In this document: in pieces, positions 1 through 7,966 of the stretch
Position numbering within the stretch: the first letter of the stretch is position 1
Layout: every line of letters starts with the position of its first letter
Origin: Polyangiaceae bacterium
Lineage (GTDB): Bacteria > Myxococcota_A > Polyangia > Polyangiales > Polyangiaceae
Assembly (NCBI GenBank): GCA_009781005.1
Contig: WQYX01000004.1
Coordinates: 1 to 64,000 of the forward strand
Direction: 5' to 3'
Length of the DNA: 64,000 nt
Translations under genes and position numbers: made by a program
Notes under the pieces: model-generated
Database searches by the model: none
What the model saw: the letters and a program-made list of their open reading frames with translations, nothing else
Told to the model about the DNA's origin: nothing

Positions 1-162
1 ATCAAGGGGTTCACGGTGGTGCCGAAACGCTGGATTGTCGAGCGCACTTTCGGTTGGATGAATCGTGACCGACGGTTATCCAAAGACTACGAGCGAACGA
101 TGGAGAGTAGTGAAACATGGATTTAACTGAGTTTCATCAACCGCATGGCGCGACACTTGGCA
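1..162 (+). pseudogene. IS5-type transposase, 3' end only, with an in-frame stop
   Basis: Frame +1 from base 1 reads like the C-terminus of an IS5-family DDE transposase: it contains [20 protein letters not shown], whose glutamate sits where the third acidic catalytic residue lies in this family. The frame is cut by TAA at 124-126, after ETWI. Reading through the stop continues the family pattern (LSFINRMARHLA), so a TAC-to-TAA nonsense change is the simplest explanation. The 5' part lies outside the window. It marks the left edge of the accessory island, and its last codons fuse in frame to the next ORF. Confidence 0.8.
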
Positions 163-1107
163 GCGATAAAAATCGCGCTTCCTGGTAAACATGCTCTTAA
201 AGTAGTTCAATACGCGTTCAAAAATGAAAGTGGCGTCAAGCAATTTTACAATGAGGGGAGGCTTAAAAATGTAGCGCTATGCGGTACTGATTTCGATAAT
301 TCTGACGGTGCAGCATTTGTTACAGAAGACGGGAAGCTCTCTGTGCAGGGTAGATCGCGGTCCCTTTTTGACGAAGTCAACACCAATCCAAGAAGAGGCT
401 ATATTTACTCTCGAGGTTGGGGTTGCAGCCAATTGACGGCGCCGTTGTGTGAGTTGTCAGGCAGTTATTACGTTCTAGACTCACACGGTTCTTACATTCG
501 AGACGCTGCCGGAAACGTGTCCGACCCAATCGACGAGCTCAAAGTTGTGTCCGACAAGCACGAGCTCACGCGAGATGCGCCTCGTGGTCTCCCAATCATT
601 AATCATAGCAATGGGGAGGATTTTATCCCGGCCTACATTGCGTCACTGAAAACGAATTTACAGGGAGGCGTTGTCGTGTTCGCAAGTGCGTTCATGTCTA
701 CTCCAGTCAGACGGCCTTGTACGTACACTCCCAAATATGATTGCGACAATTGTCTGAGTCGATTCCGCGAGGCAGACATGTCCTTCGGCGAGACCCTCGT
801 CAAGGGAAAGGGAGGGCAGCCGGACAGGAAACGGCGGACGTACTCCATCTCGAGTGAAGCACGTCAGCAGATCCGCAACGATATGTTGAGTGCGAATCCG
901 TCGACTCCGGCAGAATCACTCCCCCCGCTTGAGGATGGGTTTGAGGCGGGAAAGGAGTGGCCTTGCTCCTGGCCGTTGGCGAGATTGTATTATGGTGGTG
1001 AAAGTCCCGAAGGCGACCAACACGTTCGTCAATGTATAAAATTTGCACGTAGTAATACCCACAACCCTGAGCCCCCAAAGGCATCCGCCAAGAAAGGGAG
1101 CAAATAA
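145..1107 (+). CDS. Hypothetical protein, probably truncated by the IS and fused to its 3' end
   Basis: This is a 320-aa protein of no recognised family. Its first six residues (MARHLA) are the tail of the IS5-type transposase in the same frame, so the present ATG probably comes from the insertion sequence and the original N-terminus has been lost. The body has several cysteines (for example a CDNC pair near residue 198) and a lysine-rich C-terminus; no signal peptide or membrane segment is seen. The stop TAA shares its last base with the ATG of the first lipoprotein gene (TAATG), so it lies in the same operon. It could be a decayed effector or an accessory gene of the injection cluster, but that is only inferred from position. 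Confidence 0.5.
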   Translation: MARHLAAIKIALPGKHALKVVQYAFKNESGVKQFYNEGRLKNVALCGTDFDNSDGAAFVTEDGKLSVQGRSRSLFDEVNTNPRRGYIYSRGWGCSQLTAPLCELSGSYYVLDSHGSYIRDAAGNVSDPIDELKVVSDKHELTRDAPRGLPIINHSNGEDFIPAYIASLKTNLQGGVVVFASAFMSTPVRRPCTYTPKYDCDNCLSRFREADMSFGETLVKGKGGQPDRKRRTYSISSEARQQIRNDMLSANPSTPAESLPPLEDGFEAGKEWPCSWPLARLYYGGESPEGDQHVRQCIKFARSNTHNPEPPKASAKKGSK

Positions 1108-2069
1108 TGAACCGCGCATGTCTTCCCATCTCCATGGCTACCGTATTTTTGATGATGGCATGCCATCATGAAGGTGGCTCGCACGCGCCTGTTCCGAGCA
1201 ATGCAATCGCGTCCAAGAACTTGGGAGCAGCGACAACTCCAGCAGATACCCGGTCCGCCTTCTCGGATGGTGGCATTATGTCCAACGACGCGGGGATGGT
1301 GAAGGCTTCGGCGGACGCGCGATCTGCAACGCAGGACAGTGGTGTCAATTCCACGGGTCAACTTCAGGGGGCTTCGGCTCTTGCCACAACAGAGGACGCG
1401 CCTCGGCAAGCTAAGCAGGAACTTGCGGCTTGCGACGCGTCTAAAGCAGTGGATGTCGACCGAAAAGCATTACCAGTGGTTAGGAATTGGCTCGAAACGT
1501 ACCGAGTTGTGATGAGAGGTGAGGGAAAGTCAGAAGTTGCAGGCAATTCTTCGGCAAAGCAAGCGCTGTGCGAACCTTATGGCTCTTGTGATGACCCTAA
1601 CGGAGCCTTCTTTTGGGCTCGATTCCCTTGGGGGACCGATCCGGACTCTCCCTCTTTGAACGGTTTATGGGAACCCAGTATCATTGTGCGGCGTACGGAT
1701 GGCAAGTTTGCTTTGATTGCTAGGCTTGAGAGTACGCAGTCATGGGGCGAATTGTGCGCCGGCGGTGACGGTTACCCCGTCGTCCTCCGATTTGAGCGAG
1801 ATGGACTTATTCATGTGTGGGTTTCCTACACGGCATCCAATGAATATCGCGTTGGTTGCTTCCCCCATCGATCGCAGGCTGACATCTTTGTGGATCCAAC
1901 CACCGGAGATCGAGTCTTCTCCTATTTTCAGGCAGGCAGCGAGAACTTGGTGGACGACGAGTCATTCCCTCCCATCCAATCGGTGAGCATTGTCAACAAT
2001 CAAGCAATCTTGACGGGACCTAAATGCCATGTCGCGATAAAGCTTCCTGCAAAGAATGAGACCAAATGA
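1107..2069 (+). CDS. Lipoprotein paralogue 1 of 4, putative periplasmic immunity protein
   Basis: This 320-aa protein has a type II signal peptide with lipobox LMMAC (Cys19). A Ser/Thr/Asp-Gly linker follows to about residue 100, carrying two copies of a degenerate module (ADTRSAFSDGG, ADARSATQDSG). The folded domain contains VVRNWLETYRVVM, ALCEP, DDPNGAFFW, VRRTDGKFAL, DIFVDPTTGDRVFSY and a C-terminal AILTGPKCHVAIKLP. It is clearly paralogous to the next three genes. The start overlaps the previous stop by one base, and the end overlaps gene 2 by ATGA. Because a PAAR-like amidase follows the array and immunity proteins against wall-degrading effectors are periplasmic, an immunity role is inferred but not shown. 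Confidence 0.75.
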   Translation: MNRACLPISMATVFLMMACHHEGGSHAPVPSNAIASKNLGAATTPADTRSAFSDGGIMSNDAGMVKASADARSATQDSGVNSTGQLQGASALATTEDAPRQAKQELAACDASKAVDVDRKALPVVRNWLETYRVVMRGEGKSEVAGNSSAKQALCEPYGSCDDPNGAFFWARFPWGTDPDSPSLNGLWEPSIIVRRTDGKFALIARLESTQSWGELCAGGDGYPVVLRFERDGLIHVWVSYTASNEYRVGCFPHRSQADIFVDPTTGDRVFSYFQAGSENLVDDESFPPIQSVSIVNNQAILTGPKCHVAIKLPAKNETK

Positions 2070-3082
2070 GCCGCGCATATCTACCTATTGCCATGGTGAC
2101 CGCGTTCGTGATGATGGCATGCCATCATGAAGGTGGCTCGCAAGCACCTATCTCAAGCAATGCAATCACGTCCAAGAACTTGGGAGCAGCGACAACTCCA
2201 GGAGAGACCCGGTCCATCTCCCCGGATGGTGGCATCATGTCCAGTGACGCGGGGATGGTGAAGACTCCGGTAGATGCCCGGTCTGTCTCGTCGGATGGTG
2301 GCGTTGATTCCTTGGGAGTCTCGACTCATGCTACGGCAGATGACGTGATCCGGCAAGCCAAGCAGGAGCTTGCGGCTTGCGGCGCGTACAACAGGGGTTG
2401 CGAAGAGACCTGTCCCGAGATACTGCCTGTTATTCAGGTTGATCGTCAGCATCTGATGACAGTTAGCAATTGGATTGAAACGTACCGAGTTGTGATGGGA
2501 AATGACGCAGAGCCAGAAGTTACAAGCAATTCTGCGGCAAAGAGCGCGCTGTGTGCGGCTAACCCTGATTTCATCTTTTTTCATGAAGGCGCTTGCAATA
2601 ACCCTGGCGGAGCCTTCTTCTGGACTCAATTTCCTGAGATGGGGGAGAGCTACGCTATTCAAGGTATTGAGATACGATCTGACCGATGGGATGCAAACAT
2701 CATAGTGCGGCTTAAGGATGGCACATTTGCTTTGGTTGAAGCATTTCAGCATACATCGTTCTCAACCGTTGGTTGCGGCTATGCCTCCGACAAAGAACAC
2801 GTCACCCCCATCGTCAGATTTGAGCGCGGCAAACTAATTCATGTGCGGGCCCGCTACGGGGCGGTCGACTATCGCGGCTGCAGCGTTAGCTTGTCACAGG
2901 TTGACATTTTTGTGGACCCAACCACCGGTGACCAAGTTTTCTACTATTTCCAGCAATCTCAGGGGGACGATAAACCATTCCCTCCCATCCAGTCGGTGAG
3001 CATAGTCGACAATCAAGCAATCTTGACGGGCCCCCAATGCCACGTCGCGATAAGACTTCCTGCGAAGAACGAGACCAAATGA
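2066..3082 (+). CDS. Lipoprotein paralogue 2 of 4, putative periplasmic immunity protein
   Basis: At 338 aa this is the longest of the four. Lipobox VMMAC puts the lipidated Cys at 19. It is closest to paralogue 1: the first roughly 60 codons are nearly identical at DNA level, which suggests a recent duplication. The linker again has two modules (GETRSISPDGG, VDARSVSSDGG). The folded domain keeps SNWIETYRVVM, NPGGAFFWTQF, IIVRLKDGTFALV, DIFVDPTTGDQVFYY and AILTGPQCHVAIRLP, with an insertion near residues 110-120 and extra residues near 180-205. It overlaps both neighbours by ATGA, implying translational coupling. Confidence 0.75.
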   Translation: MSRAYLPIAMVTAFVMMACHHEGGSQAPISSNAITSKNLGAATTPGETRSISPDGGIMSSDAGMVKTPVDARSVSSDGGVDSLGVSTHATADDVIRQAKQELAACGAYNRGCEETCPEILPVIQVDRQHLMTVSNWIETYRVVMGNDAEPEVTSNSAAKSALCAANPDFIFFHEGACNNPGGAFFWTQFPEMGESYAIQGIEIRSDRWDANIIVRLKDGTFALVEAFQHTSFSTVGCGYASDKEHVTPIVRFERGKLIHVRARYGAVDYRGCSVSLSQVDIFVDPTTGDQVFYYFQQSQGDDKPFPPIQSVSIVDNQAILTGPQCHVAIRLPAKNETK

Positions 3083-3972
3083 ATCGTGCATATCTGCCCA
3101 TCGCCGTTATAACCGCATTTTTGATGGTTTCATGCCATCATGCAGGTGGTGACTCGCGATTGGTGAAGGTTCCGGTAGAAGTCCGGTCTGTCTCGCCGGA
3201 TAGTAGCGTCAATTCTTCGGGAGCCAGGACCCATGCTGAAGTAGATGACGATAATGTGCTTCAGCAAGCCAGGCAGGATCTTTTAGATTGTGGCGCGTAT
3301 GGCGATATTCAGGTCAATCGTCAGGCGCTGTCAGTGGTCCGTGATTGGCTTGATATCTATGAAACCGTGATGGGAGGGGAGACGACTTCAGAAGTTGTAA
3401 GCAATTCTGACGAGGCAAAGAGTGCGCTGTGTGAGCCTGGAGGTTCAGGCTCCGAAGGCTTTTGCGATGACCCTAACGGTGCCTTCTTCTGGTCCAAATC
3501 CTTGACCTACGGATGCCGTGCCAATGTCCTTGTGCGACGCACAGATGGCCAGTTTGTTTTGGTTGATGATCTTGATACGACGTGGGGTCCGAGCGAGGAA
3601 CGCAGCGATGAGCGCAGCGAGGACGCGACGGACGACGTATCGGAAGCAAGGGATACGAGGTGCACCGACGGCACCAAACCCGTCGTCCATAGTTTCGAGC
3701 GTGGTGGGTTTCTTCATGTGCAGGCCAATTACATGGTGGCCCAGGACGTTACGTCTGGCACTTCTAGCTACTCGTCGCAACTTGACGTCTTTGTGGATCC
3801 GACCGCCGGTGACCAACTTTTCTCCTATTTACAGCGAGACATGGTGATAGGCGGCGAAGAACCATTTCCCATCCAATCGATAAATATTGTCGACAATCAT
3901 GCGATCTTGACGGGGCCAGATTGTCACGTCGCGATAAGGCTCCTCCCCGCAAAGAAAGTGACCAAAAAGTGA
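3079..3972 (+). CDS. Lipoprotein paralogue 3 of 4, putative periplasmic immunity protein
   Basis: This 297-aa paralogue has lipobox LMVSC (Cys19) and the shortest linker, with only one degenerate module (VEVRSVSPDSS). It carries a private acidic insertion (roughly EERSDERSEDATDDVSEA) between the VRRTDGQFVLV and HSFERGGFLHV segments. It keeps DDPNGAFFWSK, DVFVDPTAGDQLFSY and AILTGPDCHVAIRLL. The ATG at 3079 was chosen over an upstream in-frame codon because it overlaps the previous stop as ATGA and begins the conserved signal peptide. The divergence looks like diversification of binding surfaces on a constant scaffold; that is an inference. Confidence 0.72.
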   Translation: MNRAYLPIAVITAFLMVSCHHAGGDSRLVKVPVEVRSVSPDSSVNSSGARTHAEVDDDNVLQQARQDLLDCGAYGDIQVNRQALSVVRDWLDIYETVMGGETTSEVVSNSDEAKSALCEPGGSGSEGFCDDPNGAFFWSKSLTYGCRANVLVRRTDGQFVLVDDLDTTWGPSEERSDERSEDATDDVSEARDTRCTDGTKPVVHSFERGGFLHVQANYMVAQDVTSGTSSYSSQLDVFVDPTAGDQLFSYLQRDMVIGGEEPFPIQSINIVDNHAILTGPDCHVAIRLLPAKKVTKK

Positions 3973-4889
3973 GCCGCACCTGTCTACCCATCGCCGTGAT
4001 GACCGCATTCTTGATGATGTCATGTCGTCATGGAGGTGGTGATCCGCGAGTTCCCGTCTCAAGCCATGCAACCACATCCAAGAACGCAGGAGTAGAAAGG
4101 ACTCCGGCGGAGGCTCGGCCTGACACACCGGATGGTGGCGTTGATCCCGAGAGAGCCAGGCAGGATCTTGAAGCTTGCGGTGCTGGTCATATTCAGGTCG
4201 ATAGTGGGACGATGGATATCTGCAGCCTTGCCTCGTCTGGCGACTGCGGCGTGTCAGGCGCAATTGACGTCGATCGTAAGAAGCTGCCGGTAGTCCGCAA
4301 TTGGCTTGAAACGTACCAAGTCGTGATGAGAGCGGGGGATACAGGTTTGCGAGTTGCGAGCAATTCTTCGGCAAAGCGCGTGCTGTGCGAGCCCGATGGC
4401 TCTTGTGATGATCCTAACGGCGCCTTCTTCTGGGCCAAAAGTCCCTTTGGTTTCATTGCTTATGGGCAGGCTGGCCCTGGCTTTGAATGCCATGCCAATG
4501 TCCTTGTGCGACGCACGGATGGAAAATTTGCTTTGGTTGCAGACCTCGAGATGGCGAGGATTGCGAGCAGAGAGTATACGTTGCCCACGGACTCCGGGTG
4601 CGTCGACGGGGCCACCGTCATCAGTTTTGAGCAAGGGGGACTCATTCATGTGCGGGCCCAACACACGTTGTTCCATGACCAGATGATTGGCCGCCTTTCC
4701 CGCTCATCGCAAGTTGACATCTTTGTGGATCCAACCACCGGTGAGCGAGTCTTCTCCTATTTGCAGCAAGGCAGCGAAGATGGAGGAGACGACGACAACA
4801 AGCCGCTTTCCATCCAATCGGTAAGCGTTGTCAACAACCAGGCGATCTTGACGGGACCCAAATGTCATGTCGCGATAAGGCTCCCATGA
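3969..4889 (+). CDS. Lipoprotein paralogue 4 of 4, putative periplasmic immunity protein
   Basis: This 306-aa paralogue starts with GTG at 3969, overlapping the previous stop as GTGA, and continues with signal peptide SRTCLPIAVMTAFLMMSC (Cys19). It has one linker module (AEARPDTPDGG) and a Cys-containing insertion near residues 75-98. It keeps VVRNWLETYQVVM, DDPNGAFFWAK, VRRTDGKFALV, DIFVDPTTGERVFSY and AILTGPKCHVAIRLP. It is the member next to the amidase gene: its stop is 36 bases from that start, and a strong ribosome site (GGAGG and AGGAG) lies in the gap. If the immunity idea holds, this is the first copy to test against the adjacent amidase. Confidence 0.73.
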   Translation: MSRTCLPIAVMTAFLMMSCRHGGGDPRVPVSSHATTSKNAGVERTPAEARPDTPDGGVDPERARQDLEACGAGHIQVDSGTMDICSLASSGDCGVSGAIDVDRKKLPVVRNWLETYQVVMRAGDTGLRVASNSSAKRVLCEPDGSCDDPNGAFFWAKSPFGFIAYGQAGPGFECHANVLVRRTDGKFALVADLEMARIASREYTLPTDSGCVDGATVISFEQGGLIHVRAQHTLFHDQMIGRLSRSSQVDIFVDPTTGERVFSYLQQGSEDGGDDDNKPLSIQSVSVVNNQAILTGPKCHVAIRLP

Positions 4890-4925
4890 CGATGCGGGCT
4901 CTTACGGAGGAAAGGGTATAGGAGA

Positions 4926-6287
4926 ATGAAGCTTCTGGTGCACGGGGCACAACTTCAGTGCGATCAAGGGTCCAGCCCATCCCAGCTTACGGTGCTGCCC
5001 ACGAATCGTGGCGCCGTTACGGGCGCTCACGTCGCCACCGAACAGGACTTCGTCCCCCTCACGAATATCGCCCCCTTTGGCATGTGTCGCTCGCCCTCCA
5101 ACCCCCAGGTGGCTGCAGCAAAGGCACCGCAGCCGTGCGTTCCAAATATCACTGTGCCGTGGACGTCGGTCAGCTCGGAGATCAAGTTGAACGGCCTCCC
5201 TGTGCTCAACGACACGTCCATGTGCAAATGCGCGTGGGCGGGAACCATTCGTCCGGCAAGCGCCGGACAGGATCCCGTCAGCATTCATCCGTGGACAGCC
5301 CCCGCGCCAAGCAAGAAGGCAGCGTCAACTGCGGGTGCCAGCACTCCGGCGGGTCGTTCCAAGAACGCGCTTGTGTCCACGAGCAAGCCGGCTTCACAAC
5401 CTCCAGGACCCCAGGTCTCCAAACCTGCTGCGCCTAGCGCTGCCCCGAAGACGTACTTCCGTGTGAAGTTTGTCGACAAGCTCGCAACGAGCGATCCGAT
5501 TCCCGACTTGGATGCGATGGTGAAATCCGGGAACCGGAGCGCGCTCCTCTTTAGGGCAAACGGGATCGGTGCCCTCTGGCTCGATGAACCCGAGGTCTCA
5601 CCAGGGGACACCGTGAGCGTGACGTCGATCTTGGATCGACGGGAGGGGGACCAAAACATCATTGTTTACGACGAATATGCGGCGTCAAATTTGCCTACGG
5701 ACACCCCCAACAACGTCATCTTGATTCCAGACAAGCGAAAAATCGCCAATGCCATTGCGGCTGCGCATTCCATTCGCCGGCGGGCTTCATGGGGGGCGCG
5801 GCCGCCCAAAAAGAGACGCATGGACCAAGATTGGGACTTTACAACGGTGGTCATTCACCATTCTGGCAATCGCGACTTGAAAGATGCCAAGGCGATTCAA
5901 GACATGCATATGGACCCATCCGGTCCAGACAATTTTGACGATATTGGGTACCAGTACCTGATTGCCAACGACGGCACGATCTTCGAGGGGCGTTTTCTTG
6001 CTTACAAGGGATCGAACGTGCAGATGGCGAATACCGGCAAAATAGGAATTCTCCTCATGGGCGACTTTCAGCCAGACTGGTCTGATGGGTTCGGCATGTT
6101 TACGGACAAGCCGACACCTGCTCAGATCCAATCGACCATCGACCTCGTTGGAACACTCAAGAGATTTTTCCCGCTGAATGCACTTGGCGGGCATCGTGAC
6201 TACAAGCATGGGACAGAGTGTCCGGGCGATGTGCTTTATGTGCAAATGGGCTCACTTCGAGCGGCTACTGGGCTTGGCGGCCCATGA
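4926..6287 (+). CDS. PAAR-like (DUF4280) tip protein fused to a peptidoglycan amidase effector
   Basis: 453 aa in three parts. Residues 1-120 match the DUF4280 PAAR-like family (MKLLVHGAQLQC, NIAPFGMC, LPVLNDTSMCKC), a spike-tip domain of contractile injection systems. Residues 121-175 are an Ala/Pro/Ser linker, and 176-270 an unidentified beta-type region. Residues about 285-440 are an Amidase_2/PGRP domain: IHHSG (His311-312), YQY (342-344), GHRDYKHGTECPGD with His423, Thr430 and Cys432 matching zinc ligands and the active site. The expected activity is N-acetylmuramoyl-L-alanine amidase in the target periplasm. There is no signal peptide, which fits delivery by an injection machine. Four lipoprotein genes lie upstream and a membrane protein overlaps downstream. 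Confidence 0.85.
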   Translation: MKLLVHGAQLQCDQGSSPSQLTVLPTNRGAVTGAHVATEQDFVPLTNIAPFGMCRSPSNPQVAAAKAPQPCVPNITVPWTSVSSEIKLNGLPVLNDTSMCKCAWAGTIRPASAGQDPVSIHPWTAPAPSKKAASTAGASTPAGRSKNALVSTSKPASQPPGPQVSKPAAPSAAPKTYFRVKFVDKLATSDPIPDLDAMVKSGNRSALLFRANGIGALWLDEPEVSPGDTVSVTSILDRREGDQNIIVYDEYAASNLPTDTPNNVILIPDKRKIANAIAAAHSIRRRASWGARPPKKRRMDQDWDFTTVVIHHSGNRDLKDAKAIQDMHMDPSGPDNFDDIGYQYLIANDGTIFEGRFLAYKGSNVQMANTGKIGILLMGDFQPDWSDGFGMFTDKPTPAQIQSTIDLVGTLKRFFPLNALGGHRDYKHGTECPGDVLYVQMGSLRAATGLGGP

Positions 6288-6979
6288 TTGCAAAACCTGT
6301 CATGAAGGCCATTCTCGTCTTCATGCTCATACTATCCAGTATTCTGTGGATCCTTCGGCTATCTATCGTTGCAGTGTATTGTCCCGATCGAGGACTTGAC
6401 GGCATTGCCGTCCGTCGCAGCCTGGACCTGACGGTTCGCAAAGAAATCACGCCATCTGATCTCACGTCGTATTCTTACTTGCTGAAGCCAGGGCCAACTC
6501 ATCGCCTCCTTATAATAGCTGTTTATTTGTGGGGCATTGTCGTTGGGTCCTTCGTAACTACCAGCATCTTGCTGCTGTTGGCACTTCGATATTGGACCAC
6601 TCGCAAGACTCGGCCAAACGATTTGCTAGATCCTGGACAAGAACTTGCCTGGCTGAAGTTGGCACGAAACGTATTCATCGCCATCTTCTTTTTTTGCTTT
6701 GCACTGAGACTTTTTACCGTGGCAATCATCTACCCCGGTGACGCGCTAGAGGCGCTTGCTTTGCGGTCCATGCCGATGCTCGAGAATGAAGTTAAGGTTC
6801 ACGGTGACGAACCGAGCTTCACTTACGCATTCATTCTCGCACCCGACCACGGTCGGTCTGGTGAGCTTAATCTGTACTTCGCTTTCGTGAATGTAGTTTT
6901 CCCGATATCGGCCATTTTCAGCGCCATGCTGATTGCGGGCTGTCGTCGAATGAAAGTCCTATCCGGCGAAGCACCATGA
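6284..6979 (+). CDS. Small membrane protein coupled to the amidase gene, function unknown
   Basis: 231 aa with about four hydrophobic segments (near residues 8-27, 71-94, 121-141 and 200-220), spaced as two helix pairs around soluble loops of about 40-60 residues. The two halves look alike: each has hydrophobic-helix, YPGD/YCPD, LDGIAVRRS or LEALALRSM, then a loop, so the protein may be an internal duplication. The ATG overlaps the amidase stop as ATGA, which argues for joint expression. It could be a second, inner-membrane immunity or accessory factor. No known family was recognised. Confidence 0.65.
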   Translation: MIAKPVMKAILVFMLILSSILWILRLSIVAVYCPDRGLDGIAVRRSLDLTVRKEITPSDLTSYSYLLKPGPTHRLLIIAVYLWGIVVGSFVTTSILLLLALRYWTTRKTRPNDLLDPGQELAWLKLARNVFIAIFFFCFALRLFTVAIIYPGDALEALALRSMPMLENEVKVHGDEPSFTYAFILAPDHGRSGELNLYFAFVNVVFPISAIFSAMLIAGCRRMKVLSGEAP

Positions 6980-7135
6980 AGTGCTCGATTGCCCCAGGCA
7001 CAAATCGGCGTCGGCCTTTGCAGCTCGAGCCCTGAACAAGACCCCAATGCATGTGTACTCCACAATGGAGTACAGTCCCATCCCATCCCGCAAGCCATCC
7101 TCACTCCTCGAGCTGGCGCAGTCGCTCGTCGCAGT
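6980..7135. other. Gap between convergent genes with a small hairpin
   Basis: This stretch separates the accessory operon from the convergent nucleotidyltransferase gene. It holds a perfect 8-bp stem with a 3-base loop at 7055-7073 (GTACTCCA and its complement). There is no T-run, so a classical intrinsic terminator is not supported. Nothing else was recognised. Confidence 0.35.
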
Positions 7136-7966
7136 TCATGCACGCCCAACCTCGTGGGACGGCGAATCGCGCAGTCGCGAGCGTCGCACCGTGAGGAGCC
7201 AGTCGCGAAGTTCGTTTTCGTTCGGTGGATCCTCGGGCAGCAGACTCGTCTCGCGTGCTGCATCCAATCGATCGAAGAGCGCATCGATGCGTGGTCGCCA
7301 TGCTTCGAGCTGCTTCGGATCGAGCGGCACACGCTCTCCAGCACGCTTTCGTTCGATCAAGTCTGCGGCGTCGGGTACGTCGTAGTCACTCATGATCGCT
7401 GCGAGGTTCGGTTCGACTTCGCCGGTCTCGAGGAGATGAATGCCCGTGAGTGTCGTGCGAAGTACATAAAGAAGTTTCTTCGCCGTCGGCTCCTTTTCGA
7501 GAAAGCGAAGTTGGTTTCGTGCAAAGCCGTTGTAGTGACGATAAACGCGCCGGCTCAACGCTCGTTGAACGATGGGCCGCAGTTCGCCGACGAGTTTTGA
7601 CGCATACGGCGTCATCCGCCCGAGAACGCGCTCGATGAAGTTTCCGTTGCCGCCGAGGATGCCGGCGAGCGCATGCGCGAGCTCGTTCGACGTGTAATCG
7701 ACTTCGACGCCATCGATGATCTCCGCGCGGTCGATCGTCGGCGCGGGCGGTTCGAAGCCGAGAAGATCGGTGGTGTTTGCGACATGAATCGCCTTCAGAT
7801 CGAGATCGCTATCTGGCGAAGGAAAGCCGTATGCGTGTGCTCCGCTTAGGTACACAACGACGTGTTCCCGTAGCGCCTCCTCTTCTTCGAGGACGCGCTT
7901 CATCACTGCGGCCTGCGTGGTGGTGAGCACGTCGGTCACGTGTTTGGGCAACATCATTCGTTCCAT
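7136..7966 (-). CDS. RlaP-like nucleotidyltransferase (second of two)
   Basis: 276 aa from the ATG at 7966, which follows a GGAGG box; ATG 7957 would give an ATGA overlap with the upstream gene. The Pol-beta-type nucleotidyltransferase signature is visible near residues 40-62: LSGAHAYGFPSPDSDLDLK, with the metal-binding D-x-D. The remainder (YHNGF-like YRHYNGFARNQ, LRTTLTGIHLLETGE) matches the pattern of PF10127 proteins, called RNA-repair-pathway polymerase-beta-like because some sit next to RNA ligases. No RNA ligase is seen nearby. It forms an overlapping pair with a paralogue at 7954-9258. Confidence 0.75.
   Translation of the reverse strand: MERMMLPKHVTDVLTTTQAAVMKRVLEEEEALREHVVVYLSGAHAYGFPSPDSDLDLKAIHVANTTDLLGFEPPAPTIDRAEIIDGVEVDYTSNELAHALAGILGGNGNFIERVLGRMTPYASKLVGELRPIVQRALSRRVYRHYNGFARNQLRFLEKEPTAKKLLYVLRTTLTGIHLLETGEVEPNLAAIMSDYDVPDAADLIERKRAGERVPLDPKQLEAWRPRIDALFDRLDAARETSLLPEDPPNENELRDWLLTVRRSRLRDSPSHEVGRA

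Noticed and set aside
7055-7073. Intrinsic terminator after the accessory operon
   Set aside because: The stem is only 8 bp and no T-run follows, so termination is not supported.
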